64,000 nt of DNA, from the NCBI GenBank assembly GCA_030844895.1, contig CM061231.1, forward strand, positions 32,311,149 through 32,375,148, given 5' to 3'. The stretch is from Ambrosia x helenae. Lineage: Eukaryota; Streptophyta; Magnoliopsida; Asterales; Asteraceae. Every line of letters starts with the position of its first letter. The stretch's first letter is position 1. Positions 30,191 through 40,847 of this stretch are shown here, piece after piece. The notes beneath the pieces were generated by a model. The model worked only from the letters and a program-made list of their open reading frames with translations. It had not been told where the DNA came from and did no database searches. The translations under genes were made by a program, and so were the position numbers.

Positions 30191-31238
30191 GATGCAGAAA
30201 TGAGATTTTTGATACAAACTAAGTGTTTTATGCTTGAACCTTGTATGTAATCTATGTGTACTTGATTAGTTAGGGTAATGGGTCACCAACGGGATGTCGG
30301 GTCGGTCTAGTGTGTCGGTTAAACATTCAAACACGTTTTAAAACATACTTGGTTACGATCTGGACAATCGGGGACTAGATAACCTTATGGTTATTAGTCA
30401 GAACACTTATGTGAACATTTTGATAGATCTCCGATAGAGGGATTATCAAGGGCTAAACATCTTTACTTGTATTTGAAGAACGCTACTTAAGGTGAGTTCA
30501 CGGCCCCACTTTTACTGCTTTAACTTTGGGGGAGAAAAACATGCGCTAAACGGTTTTGGTAACATATGTCATACTATGGTTTTAACTTTATATTGCTATA
30601 CGATCTTTTGGAAAGTCCCGGGGGAAACCATGAATGTGCGGGGATGCACAACGGGGGAAATGTGGATAGATCTATTGGGCGTGACCTGCCCCACTCGTCG
30701 GCTTGGAGGGCCGGGCGGGTGCATATTGTCTCGAACAGGAACATTATCGTGCTGAACATACGGGCTGCTTAAACATGCTGAACATTGCTAAACGTGTCTA
30801 GTAATGGTTTCCAATCGTAGTAGTAATGAAACATACGCCTAGCTAGCGTACTTGATAACATTGATATAGTATGGACATGGTAACGTTTTAGTAACATTTT
30901 GAACAAACCTGTGAACTCACCAGCATTATATGTTGACATCTTTTTGGCATGTTTTTCTCAGGTCGCTAAGGTAGCAATGAACGGAACTAGGCGCACGGGT
31001 CTGCATTGGCGTCTAGGCATAGTTGCATGTTTTGTAATAAAAGTATTTTGAACAACTTTTGAGTTGATAGCATGGTTGATTGAATACTACTTAAACGCTT
31101 CCGCTTATTAAATTAATGGTTATGTCTATTTACGTTTTCATATAGAGTTGTTTATTGTGATCGTTGACTTGGATCCTGGTTTGTCATGCGCCTCGCGGTA
31201 AAACCCCGCAAGTGGTAATTTGAGGGTGTGACACTAAC

Positions 31239-32062
31239 GAGATGGAAATGTGATGGTGGGTGGCAAGGAAGGTGGTAGGGGGATGATGGTGATGGAGGTT
31301 TGTCTTAATATAGTTTTCTCCGTTCTCTGGTGTAATCCACTAATGGGTTGTTAAAATTCCAAAGCTTACAGTGTTTAACTTCACCAAGTTATGTGAAATT
31401 GAGTCTTAGAATACACTACTTTGAGTTGGTTTTATTTTGTAGGAATTGATAGATTTAAGGAGTATTTTGGAAGCTTACAGAGCTTTGGAATGAAGTAAGG
31501 AAGAGACTTGGAAGCCAAAACAAGCAAGGAAAGCCAAATTCAAGAAAATTTGTGCTTTTGGCGTATCCTACGCCATTTTCGGCGTAACCTACGCAAATGG
31601 CGTAGGATAGGTGCAACTTGTCACGTATGGCAGCGGCTTTTGGCGTAGAAGAAATGGGTCTGGCGTATCCTATGCCAAAATTGGCGTAACTGGCGTAGGA
31701 TACGCCATTGGTGTAGGTTACATCAATTTTGGCGTAAGATACGCCAAACCATGGTGATTTCAATTTCAGCTCTTTAAAGCACGAGTTATGACGGGGGTTA
31801 CGATTTTAATCAATAAAAATCAGTCCCTTTAACGAGAGACATGCATATTTTTCACCAACATTCATCTCCAATCATTCTATTGATTCCTAATCATTCCATA
31901 AACATCCATTCTTGAAGATTGAAGACCAACGACAACATATGATGATCTCTATGGCCACGCTTGGCTAAGCTTGTATTCATATTCGGGGTTGAATATTGAT
32001 TCTAGGGTTCTAAACATTGGGTATTTTCTATCTTGTATTTGTTTTTGGACGTCAAACAATTG
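31239..32062 (+). repeat. unassigned repeat with a GGCGTA/TACGCC word cluster
   Basis: Words GGCGTAGG, TACGCCA, TGGCGTATCCTACGCC and variants occur at least fourteen times between 31558 and 31748 in both orientations. What follows (GTTATGACGGGGGTTACG, later leader-like text to 32062) looks like the promoter and leader half of an LTR, but I find no TATA box, partner LTR or TSD. The minus-strand copia LTR begins at 32063, so this may be the element into which it inserted. Confidence 0.5.
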
Positions 32063-32761
32063 TGTTGTGTTAGGGTCTGAGTTTGATTGTTTTGATTGTT
32101 TAAGTAATAAAAGATGAAAGCAATTAAACTATAAATGGAAAGTGCAGCGGAATGATAAACTATAAATCAAAACAAGAGAATAATTGTTTTAGAATCGAAA
32201 GCTTTCATATAACTGAATGATTACAAACGATTACAATTACTCCCCCTTAGCCTGATCACTCGTGTAAGTTTGTCTAAGAGAATTTTTGAGTGATGAATAG
32301 AACAATACATGCACTGTTCTATTTATAGACAATCTAAACTACTGATGACCTAGGCTGACGTCACCTAAGACAATGACGTCTAACAGAACAACAAAATAAA
32401 ACATCTGATGAGACAAACACTGTTACATTGGAAACCTCTGATAGGTAAACAGCTGATAAGTAAACCTCTGATGGTCTTGAATCATCTGTTGGAGCCTAAG
32501 TGTTGTTGGCTCCAACAGACCTTTAGTCTTCAGTACTTTAATCAGCAGTTGTTTCTTCATCAGACCTTTGTGATCAGCAGTTGTTCTCTATCAGACCTTT
32601 GTAGGTAGCAGTTGTTCTAGCAGTTGTTATGGTACATCAGATGTTAGAGTCAACAGTCTTTTGGGAGAAGTAACATGTAAATGTTGTTTTATTAAGGATC
32701 AATATGTATTATATTTTGGCTTTCCAATCATCTGTTCTTTTCCAGGTCAGCAGACCCAACA
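32063..32761 (-). repeat. 3' LTR of a second SIRE-like copia element, minus strand
   Basis: Ends TGTTG...CAACA (699 bp). On the minus strand it follows AGGGGGAGAT (PPT, 32762-32771). The minus-strand TATA box is at 32321-32327. Upstream of it, 32400-32640 repeats CATCAGA/TCTGATG and AGCAGTTGTT words. Confidence 0.75.
32400..32640 (-). promoter_or_regulatory. CATCAGA and AGCAGTTGTT word cluster upstream of LTR TATA
   Basis: Five or more TCTGATG/CATCAGA words and five AGCAGTTGTT words, several in the fixed pair ATCAGACCTTTGT...AGCAGTTGTT. They lie about 75-310 bp upstream of the minus-strand TATA. Confidence 0.6.
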
Positions 32762-32771
32762 ATCTCCCCCT
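32762..32771 (-). promoter_or_regulatory. polypurine tract, minus strand
   Basis: AGGGGGAGAT directly abuts the LTR start TGTTGGGTC. Confidence 0.75.
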
Positions 32772-32798
32772 AGAACAGATGATGCCAAAACTAAGGCT

Positions 32799-35389
32799 TT
32801 ATTGTTGATCTTTATTCCTCATCAAACTTTCTCTAATTTGCCCTTTGAACTGTAATTCAAAGTTCAATGAGAAGAGGTCTTCAACATCTCTTTCAAGCTC
32901 TAAATTAAGCAATGTTTGGAGATCATCTGCACATAGGCCATGTGCATCATCCATACTCAACTTCTGAGCTTCTCCATCTGATCTGAGCAATGTCAATTCA
33001 TGGGTGTCTTTGTTGACCTTCCATTTTAGAATTTTTGAACCAGAGGATTTGTTGAGCTGCAAGTTTATTCTAGATGAGTTTGGTGATGGAGGTCTCCCAA
33101 TGAGTTTTATGAGTTCATCAGTTATGGGATCAGAGAAATAATGAACTTGGTTGTAAATACCCTCTTTTACAAATGTATCAGCAAACTTCTTCTGGTCTTC
33201 TTCAGACATCTCCTTCTGTCTTTTGAACTGTCTATTGGCAGCAGCAGATAGGTCAGAAGTGTCAAGCAAGCTGTCAAGTGTAAAGGCCTGTTGAGGTCTC
33301 TTAACCATGGGAGCATCAGAGTAATTGGTTTTCTGGGTAGTGTAGGATCAGTCTTTCTATTCTCTTCCAGCTTCTTGTATGTTTCAACCAGCCTCAGCTC
33401 AGCCCATCTTGCAACTGACATCATCTCTCCATATTTTGCAGCCACAATCTCTTCTCTCATTCTTTTAAACTTTAAGGCACTGGCTGGATCTCTGCCTTTC
33501 CTAAAGTCAGGGACAGAGAGTTTCACAGGAGGATTCTTGGCCATTTCTTCAATTTTTAGAAGTTCTTCTTGAAGTGCATGAGTGGTCCAGCCTGCAAACT
33601 ATTTCTTGTTTGCTTTGTAAGGCATGGTTGCCAAGATCTAATCAAGTATAGACTCTCTTACCACCCTTTCCAAATCACTGCTGAGAGGCATGGTGGACAT
33701 GGAGTTGCTCAGGGTCTTAGCAAAATATTCAATCATTCTCAGTTTGCTAAGCTTTGCCGAATGGATGCCCTGAGCAGTCCTGTCGTCCTTTCCTTTGCAT
33801 CTCTCCTTGATGATCAAATCAGCCTGTTCAGTTTTGAATTTCAGATATTGATCTATGTTTCTAGGAACAGGGAAATTTAGGAGAGATTGGAAAGTTCTTT
33901 CAGATGGATCCTCAGTATTGTAGAAGGATTGCATTTCCCCCTTGAGTAGATCAAGCTCAAGAGGATACTGAGCAGCCAATGGTGTGATGGATGGTGGTGG
34001 TCTGTGAGAAGTGAATTGAGTAGTGTGTGGTGAAAATGATGTAAGTGGAATGGCTGGTATAGGTGCAGATTTTGTTGTTGAAATGGAAGGTGGTGAGGTT
34101 TGTATATTCTCATCTTGTACCACAAAGGTTGATTGTCTCTTCCTTTTGTACATGATAAGTGGTGATGGTGGTGTTTGGGCAGCCGTGGTTTTGTTAACAT
34201 CTGTTGGCACTTGTGTAGGACCAGCAGATGTTTGGGATTTAGGTGGTGAAGTGGTTGTATGTTTTGTATTGGTAGTTGTGGTGGTAGGTTCAGTGGTTGG
34301 TTTGGTGGTTGTGGTTGTAGGTTCAGTTGTTTTGGTGGCAGCAGTGGTTCTAGCAGCGGATGTTTTAGCAGCAGTTTTAGATGGTGGTTGCCTGGTGTGT
34401 TTTGCAGACATTTTCTTCCTTTTAGAGGAGCCAACATCCTTAACTTCCTGTTGTTGCTCTATCTTTCTTTGCACTAGTGCCTCTGCCTTGACTTCCAATG
34501 TGTCAAGCCTTTTCTGGTTAGCTTCAGCAGCCTCTTCAACAATGACATTGGCAGAGTTGTCAACTTCTTTTGCCTTTCCAGCATTGACAGTTTCAGCATC
34601 AGTAGAGGTTTGAACATTGGGTTGTTGTTGTGGTGCTGGTGGTGTAGACCCTGGTTTGTTGGCAGCTTTTGATTGACCCTTTTGTGAGGGTAGACAACCA
34701 AAGGGATCTAGCTTTGGCAATCTATCTCTGCCACTCTCCCCCTTTTTGGCATCCTCAGCAGTAAATTGATCATCATCTTCATCTCCGAGAATTGTGGTAG
34801 GGGCAGAGCCAGTGGTCTTCAGCAGATGGTCTTTTATGGCTTTAATGTGTGCTTGGGTATCTGTGTACCTAGCATCTACCATTGTCCTGATATGAGCTAT
34901 ATACGTTTCATGAGTTTGGTCTGCTAGTCTTCTATGAGCTATGATGATGGGGGAAACAGATTTTCATAGCTCACTAGCAATTTCTTCCTTTGATGGTTGA
35001 CTTTTGGTTAGAGCAGCCAAAGATACCATGATAGTCTTGAGATCTGTTTTGATATCAGCAACAGAGGTTTCAATGGATTGAACTCTATCCGTCAATTCTT
35101 GGTATTTTAACCCATCACCTAAGTTAATAGGATCATCTGGATTCCTACTAGTGGTAGTTGTAACTGGTTCAGTCCTAGGAGGTGAGTCCATAGAATGAGA
35201 ACCAGATGCCCCTTTGTCTTGGTTCTGGGGACTTCCAACTGATTTTGGGGTCACTATAGTGGCCTCATTAGTTTTTGCCTTCAAGGAAGTCTTAGCTATG
35301 TAACCACTGTCCTGTTGTGAGACAATGGTCTCTACATCAGTAGTGGCTGCTTCACTTGAAAACTCACCTTGAGTTACATTGAACTCAAG
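32799..35389 (-). pseudogene. third ORF of the second SIRE-like copia element, 3' half, broken
   Basis: Successive minus-strand frames (35389-34964, 34882-33638, 33544-33167, 33308-32799) read as one protein cut by frameshifts and stops. There is a coiled-coil stretch (YQELTDRVQSIETSVADIK), Thr/Pro-rich repeats (34150-34400), a KRKRQ patch, then FKRMREEIVAAKYGEM and DEEDQKKF-like charged ends. It finishes just before the PPT. The organisation parallels the ORF at 13402-16908: N-terminal domain, Thr-rich middle, coil, charged tail. Function is unknown. The gypsy insertion at 35395 splits it from its N-terminal half at 42217-43541. Confidence 0.7.
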
Positions 35390-36299
35390 GGTGTTGTAAC
35401 ACCCCAACCGATGGCGGAAACATCGGGATGTCACGTATTGATGATTGTTCAATAGCTCATGGTACTAAATGAAAGTTGAATAATATTAAAAAATTTACAA
35501 TTTGTCATACAAATTACATAAACTTGATTTCATAAACTAGGTCCAAAGCTCCTATGTGTTCCAAGACTTGTACAACTTCCAATAGCAAATAAAACCTGAA
35601 ACATGTTAAGTTGGAAAGATGGGGGGTCAACTATAAATAGTTGGTGAGAATACATAGGTTTTTCATATAATTGAAAACAATGTGTTGTATAGCAATCATG
35701 ATTGAAGTATAATAATGAGAAATGATAGAATATGATTCCGACATGTAACAATGCGTCTTTTGTACAATCAAACCTTGTGTCGACTGAGACCTGACTCGCA
35801 AGTTAGTAAAAGTGTAACTGTTATCGATCATCCCTGAATTTATGCGGGGGGATGGGTTTGTCAGACCTATAGCGTTATAATCTAAACATGCGGCTTGATC
35901 AATGTTAATGATTGTACTGTGTCTTTTTGTTACAGTCAAATGATAGAATGAGTAAATGATAGTGTAATTGAATCACAAGCTTCAACAATGTAAGAATGAG
36001 TAAATGATAGTGTATAAAATGTTTCAACATGTTTCACCCCAAAATGTAAAACAGAAAAAGGGGCTATGTAAACTCACCTTAGGTGCATATTGAGTTCGTG
36101 CGTTTTATTAAGCGTGCAAACACTTAGTAATAATGCCTTGGAAAACTCGGAACTAGCTAGAGGAGATAATGATGGATGAAAACTTTAGTATATGGGAGAT
36201 GGGATAATAATGTTTTTTTTTTTAATTGAATGGTATAAAGAGTTGAATGGTAGGCTATAGTATTTATAGTGTATAATTTAGAGTTGTAATTAGGGACTA

Positions 36300-36430
36300 C
36301 TTTGACTAGGCTAGAATTTAGGAACAACTTTGACTTGACTAGAAGACCATATTTACTAACACTTTGACTTGACTAGGAGACCATATTTACTAACACTTTG
36401 ACTTGACTTGACCAGGAGACTACGTTTGAC
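36300..36430. promoter_or_regulatory. cluster of nine TTGAC cores upstream of the LTR TATA
   Basis: Three near-repeats of CTTTGACTTGACTAGgAGACC plus flanking copies give nine TTGAC cores, all on the plus strand. TTGAC(C/T) is the W-box core bound by WRKY factors. The cluster lies directly upstream (minus strand) of TATAAAT at 36261-36268. A copy is at 41751-41885 in the other LTR. Confidence 0.7.
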
Positions 36431-36498
36431 TTTTTGGCTAAGGGACCTTGAAAGGGTTTAAGTTTAATTGGTTTTAATTAACATCACAAAACACCAAA

Positions 36499-36583
36499 TG
36501 GTGTAGTGGTTTGTGTGGTGTGGTTAAGGTTTAGCCCGCCAGGGACTCGGGTTCGAATCCTGGCACAGGCAAACATTTTTTTT
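36499..36583 (+). repeat. tRNA-like Pol III promoter (A box, B box, T run) within the gypsy LTR
   Basis: A-box-like TGGTGTAGTGG (36499-36509) is followed by a perfect B box GGTTCGAATCC (36550-36560) and eight T's (36576-36583). The second LTR repeats it at 41954-42015 and beyond. It lies antisense to the element's own transcription. It does not fold as a full tRNA; a tRNA-derived SINE piece is likely. Confidence 0.6.
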
Positions 36584-36758
36584 AACGTTTTTAAATCAGA
36601 ATTTAATACAATCCAGTTTAATATTGATTATACGTCATTATTTATACAAAAAAATTAACAAAATGGATGGTAAAGATACTGTAAACATGAATCGGATGAA
36701 TAAACGACGGAGTTCTATATATATATATATATATAAAGAAAATTTGTGTGATGTTACA

Positions 36759-36773
36759 GTCTCCCCTACTTTT
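36759..36773 (-). promoter_or_regulatory. gypsy polypurine tract
   Basis: Minus strand AAAAGTAGGGGAGAC abuts the LTR start TGTAACATC. Confidence 0.75.
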
Positions 36774-37204
36774 AGAAACTTCGTCCCGAAGTTTATTTTA
36801 AGAAGAAACATTTGAATAGTGTTGAGGATAGTTAGGGTGACTATGGTTCAGTAAGAGTTTAAGGAATGTATAAGATAACCATAAATGCTAGATGGACTAC
36901 CAAATAACTAGGGTTTGTTATTGGTCTGACCCTACGGTATCCCTTTCCATGTATCATTAGTGTTTATATATAGGGTGTATCGCAGCTAACCCATCACACC
37001 TCTGATACTTCGAAAACATACGGGGTATCTCCCAAAACCTTAATAGAATTTCACACTACCTTACTGTACCTGTAAATTCATGATTACGTTCCGGACTGCA
37101 ATCACCAATTTACCTTACATTAGGGTTTTGTGTCCTTCTATGACTCTAAACACACATGTAAGTAATGCAAAATAGCCTTGTGATTGAATCGTATACAATG
37201 TATC

Positions 37205-37435
37205 CAAAAATAAGTCCAACTGTTGAGCAGGAAAAAGACCTCTACCAGTCAGTGAGTAAGAACCTCTACCGATTGTTGAGCAGGTGCGATAGCCTCTACC
37301 AGTCGTTGAGCAGGTTGTAGGGCCTCTACCGACTGTTGAGCAGGCATGATGACCTCTACCAATCGTTGAGTAGGTTATTTGGTACTCTACTAACTGTTGA
37401 GCAAGTACTTCATCCTCTATCAGTTGTTTGATTAA
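37205..37435 (-). repeat. minisatellite, about 30-bp unit, eight copies
   Basis: Units such as GACCTCTACCAGTCGTTGAG recur every 30 bp or so with changes. The minus-strand frame stays open through it (repeating STIGRG / QQL), but no protein family is recognised and I treat it as a tandem repeat in the internal region of the gypsy element. Confidence 0.75.
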
Positions 37436-37536
37436 GTGTACCAATTATTACACACATGAATTGCAAATTGATAATATGTACATGTAAGCAATCAAGTATC
37501 AAGTATAGCATACGAGTTGTAATAGAGTTGCCCTAG

Positions 37537-39002
37537 ACAAGTGATGTGTGAAATGTGTATTAAATAAATTCGGGTCAAGTTTTAAATATGGATAAACCCG
37601 CTAAACCACACACTAACGGCAAGTGCACCAGTCGCAGTGTAGCAGAGCAAGTAAGTCCGGAATATCGAACCGTGGACACAATATGGCGACTCTCGGTACT
37701 AAACCTCTGTCGACTCCTAGCCTACTAATTTGGATTTTTGAGAATTAATTTTAAATTAAATGCAAATAAAATAAAAGCAATTAAAATAAATAACACAAAG
37801 ACGAAACAAGAAACTAAGAACACTAGATCGAACTCAGATAAAATGGAAGGCAACTACCTAGGTCTAGAATCCTACCCGCAGACTCACAACTCTCGGAATC
37901 GAATAATGAATTGGCTACCAGGTTTTCTAAAGATACGCCCGACCCAAGAAACCCCTAAAACATGCTAGATCACCTCCCGGTCTCACTAACACCTCAAAGA
38001 AAATCCTAAGGGACGTGTAAATCACTGGTTACTAGTTCGGATCACCTCCGGTCTCACCTCACTAGGGAATGCTAAGGTACTCGAAAGACTCGCTCACCTC
38101 CCGGTCTCGCTAGTCACAACACACCCAAAAATGTGAAGGAGTAATCTAATTGGTTTGGAAATAATTCGGAATTGCAAGAATCTAAAGACACACTAGGCAA
38201 GGTTCACCTCCCGGTCTCACCTAAACCTGATACCTAAAGATCTAGACAACCCGACACCCTATCACCTCCGGTCTCAAGGAATGGCAGAATACCTAAGCCC
38301 TCTAAACTCTCAAATCAAGTTCCTATGGAAGTAGACGTCAAAAACCATAAACTAGTTACAAGCACAAAGCAGGTAACCTAACATGCATCTATAACTGAAA
38401 GACATTCAACAAGACACATGTGGAACTATCAAAGATAATAAATTAGACTTAAATACGCATACGCATTATAACCAAACACAATTAAATCTTTACCAAAACA
38501 TAAGCCAATTATATAATTAAACGAATCCGTAAGTAATAAAAATGCTAAGTATTCATCATACCGACCTAGGTAGCCTAAATGTTTAGCTATTCATAATGAC
38601 GGAACAAGATAAAGACATAGGTTCAAAATAATATATAGTCATGGCCTAAATATTTATAAACACAGAGTAAATAAATATAAACCAAGAAATTATTGTAACC
38701 GAACTCGTAGCTTCAATCTTGACCCGTGCATTCCTGGCCTTCACTTTAGCTGCTGTGATTGTCTTCTCCCCCTCTCCGATGATAATTGTTCGATCTTCAA
38801 AAACACCTTGGCGGCTCCAAGATATTACAATGAAAAATATGATGATAATATCACTTCGATCTGTTTTCCCCAATTGTCAAAATATGCTCTCTTTATTTAA
38901 AGTCACGTAGGGTTTGTTAATTATTGGGCCTTCACTATTTTTTTTTTTTTTTGTTTTGAAAGTCACGTACAAAAGACTAAAAGTCATTTGACTTTTATTT
39001 TA

Positions 39003-39040
<38 letters not shown>

Positions 39041-39379
39041 GATAGTATAGTATTATACTCGGTGCTCTAGACTCGGGTGTTCTTGGTTCGATCAAAGTTT
39101 CTCGTCTACGCTCCAATGTCCATGAACACGGCTCCCAAGTGTCGGTGTCTCGATTAAAGTTCTTTCATTTTGAGCTCATTTTCTCCAAACACCTATAGAA
39201 TAATAAAATAAATAGATAAATAATAAAAACGACTCAAGACTAATAAAAATCTAATTAAACGCTAAAATAAATAAAATAGATAGGTACAAGCCTAAAACTA
39301 ATAAAACACTAATAAAAGGACTCAAAAATGACTACAAAATACAAAGGAAATTAGATGTGTTTTGCAACACATCAACAAG
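37537..39379. mobile_element. solo LTR inserted in the gypsy internal region
   Basis: TSD ACAAG at 37537-37541 and 39375-39379. Ends TGATGTGTG...CAACACATCA (37542-39374, 1833 bp) and no internal region. Unequal recombination between two LTRs is the usual origin. It contains five CACCTCCCGGTCTCAC words at 37969-38278 and an (ATT)n tract near 39008-39038. Confidence 0.8.
37969..38278 (+). repeat. five dispersed CACCTCC(C)GGTCTC words in the solo LTR
   Basis: Copies near 37970, 38042, 38095, 38205 and 38267, 50-110 bp apart with unrelated sequence between. Unlike the other clusters all are in one orientation. Not a CRISPR: spacers are irregular and AT-rich plant DNA surrounds them. Confidence 0.7.
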
Positions 39380-40830
39380 GTTAATGACTCTAGGTGTGTC
39401 TATAGCAAATAGTTTATATTCCATGAATTCTAGTTTCAAATGTTCAAATATGGTAGATAGTCGAATCCTCATGTATAACTAAGGATTATGTTTGATGCAA
39501 CACACAATCAAGTTTCAATAGTTTGGTTATCATGGGTAACTAGCTCATGTGTGAGAAGGTGAAGGATATGAATTTAGTTCTTGAGAGGATGATGAAAAAT
39601 CTTGAAGCAGAATCAAGGTTGTGAGAGATAGTGAATGTGAAGATAGTTGATAAAGAGTTTATTTTATAGTAAGGAGATTATGTAGCAGTGTAAATTTTGG
39701 GGTTTGGATCAAAGGTTATAATCAAGTGTATAAGAAAACATGATTGTGGTATATGCCAAATATTGTAAAAATTTGAACAAGTTGAAAATGAGTGAGTGTC
39801 GATGGAGAATTTAGAGACTAGATATTATTCCTATGGATAAAAAACATATTTTCAAAATTGGTTTTGTACATAAAGCAAAAGTTGTTAAATAGTACAAGCT
39901 AAGTGGGCTTTGATTAAAATATTCCCGTTAGTTGGAGATTTCAAACATGACATTAGGTTTTGAAGATCAAGGTTCTATTAAGTGATTTTTAATAGTTTAA
40001 AGCATTATATAGAAAATTGTTTGTTACATCAATAAATAAACAATTGAATTTAAGTTCGAGGACATCTTTTGACAAAAATATGTACTTTGTAAAGTTACTA
40101 GGTAATGAAAATACAACAGGATTTAGAAATCTTTAGTTTGTGCTAAGGTATGAAGTTATAGTTTTTTAAAAATAAGTAACATGTGGAGAAATGAAATAAT
40201 ATGATTTGGGTAGGGTGTTGAATATTTAAAAAGTGGCTAAGATGGTAAGGTGAAGTGTGATTGTGAAATCCATAGATGGTTATGAAATGAGATTGATTTA
40301 AGCTGTAAAATTTTGAGATTTTAGAGCTTAGTTTAAGGAAAGTGAGTGTAATCATTTATTCATTAATTAAAACGAATAAACGAAAACGTTGACTTATCAA
40401 AACTTCTAGATTCTAATAACATAGTGAAGACATGCTTTAGCCTATAAGTGAACACTCATCCCGAGAATTCCCAGGTAGGCATCCGGGTCTCTTGTCTGAT
40501 TGGGATTTATGCGCAATGCCAGTCCTAGACAGAAAACTCAGAATACAGGCGTTCACCCTTCCAGATTGCACGTGTTCGTTATTAAAATCTAGAACTTCGA
40601 CGAGATCTTCAAGGTGGTTCAGGCTAAACCTGAGGATTTGTCCTATTAGTCTAAGAGTAGATCTTGTGATGGAGAACAATCTTCTTGTAGGGACTAAAGT
40701 AGGAATAAGAAGTAGGAGGGAGATAGAGAATAGAAAAAAGTAGGGTTGCAAGTAAAAGGAGCAAGTATTGATTATAATCCTATGGTTATAGACTAGATTA
40801 TTTTTCTAATAACCTAATTCCCTATAACCA
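39380..40830 (-). other. gypsy internal region, non-coding
   Basis: AT-rich and without recognisable retroelement domains. A 104-residue minus-strand frame at 40437-40751 next to the PBS has no family I know. Confidence 0.45.
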
Positions 40831-40845
40831 TGGCTCTGATACCAA
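40831..40845 (-). promoter_or_regulatory. gypsy element PBS (Met-tRNA type)
   Basis: The minus strand reads TTGGTATCAGAGCCA, two bases inside the 5' LTR border at 40848. It fixes the element's orientation as minus. Confidence 0.9.
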
Positions 40846-40847
40846 TC

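Larger units (their letters stand above)
28658..31233 (+). repeat. gypsy LTR (family TGTGACACC), 2576 bp
   Basis: Starts TGTGACACCCGGC and ends GAGGGTGTGACA. It shares with the right-edge LTR at 63191 the segments CTTTAGCGAG, ACTGGGTTAGTT and GATCATTGG in the same order. TATAAATA is at 29228. U3 (29041-29222) and the transcribed part (30003-30190) carry clusters of a TTCGACC/GCGAAGG word. Confidence 0.75.
28552..31238 (+). mobile_element. collapsed gypsy element: PPT plus complete 3' LTR with intact TSD
   Basis: CTAAC flanks both ends (28552-28556 and 31234-31238). Next to the left TSD stands TGTGACATCCGG, matching 11 of 12 bases of the LTR start TGTGACACCCGG at 28658. Between them lie about 90 bp that end like the 3' internal end of a chromovirus (GGGACGAAAATTC, then CGTGGGGATGA). 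So a 5' LTR stub, an internal-end stub and a whole 3' LTR (28658-31233) remain. One large deletion would explain it. Confidence 0.7.
35395..36758 (-). repeat. gypsy LTR copy A (3' LTR on minus strand)
   Basis: Plus-strand ends TGTAACACCCC and TGATGTTACA. Carries a TTGAC cluster at 36300-36430, a minus-strand TATA (36261-36268) and tRNA-like A and B boxes (36499-36560). Confidence 0.92.

Noticed and set aside
34023..34613. Plus-strand open frame of 196 codons rich in Gly/Val
   Set aside because: Antisense of the Thr/Pro repeat part of the minus-strand ORF3 remnant.
36499..36583. A tRNA gene
   Set aside because: A and B boxes are present but acceptor, D and anticodon stems do not pair into a cloverleaf; better read as a tRNA-derived repeat.
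37115..37444. Protein-coding gene of 109 codons with GRG repeats
   Set aside because: The frame is created by a 30-bp minisatellite in a gypsy internal region; no start context or homologue.
37969..38278. CRISPR-like array
   Set aside because: The repeats are irregularly spaced, imperfect and inside a plant LTR with a TSD.
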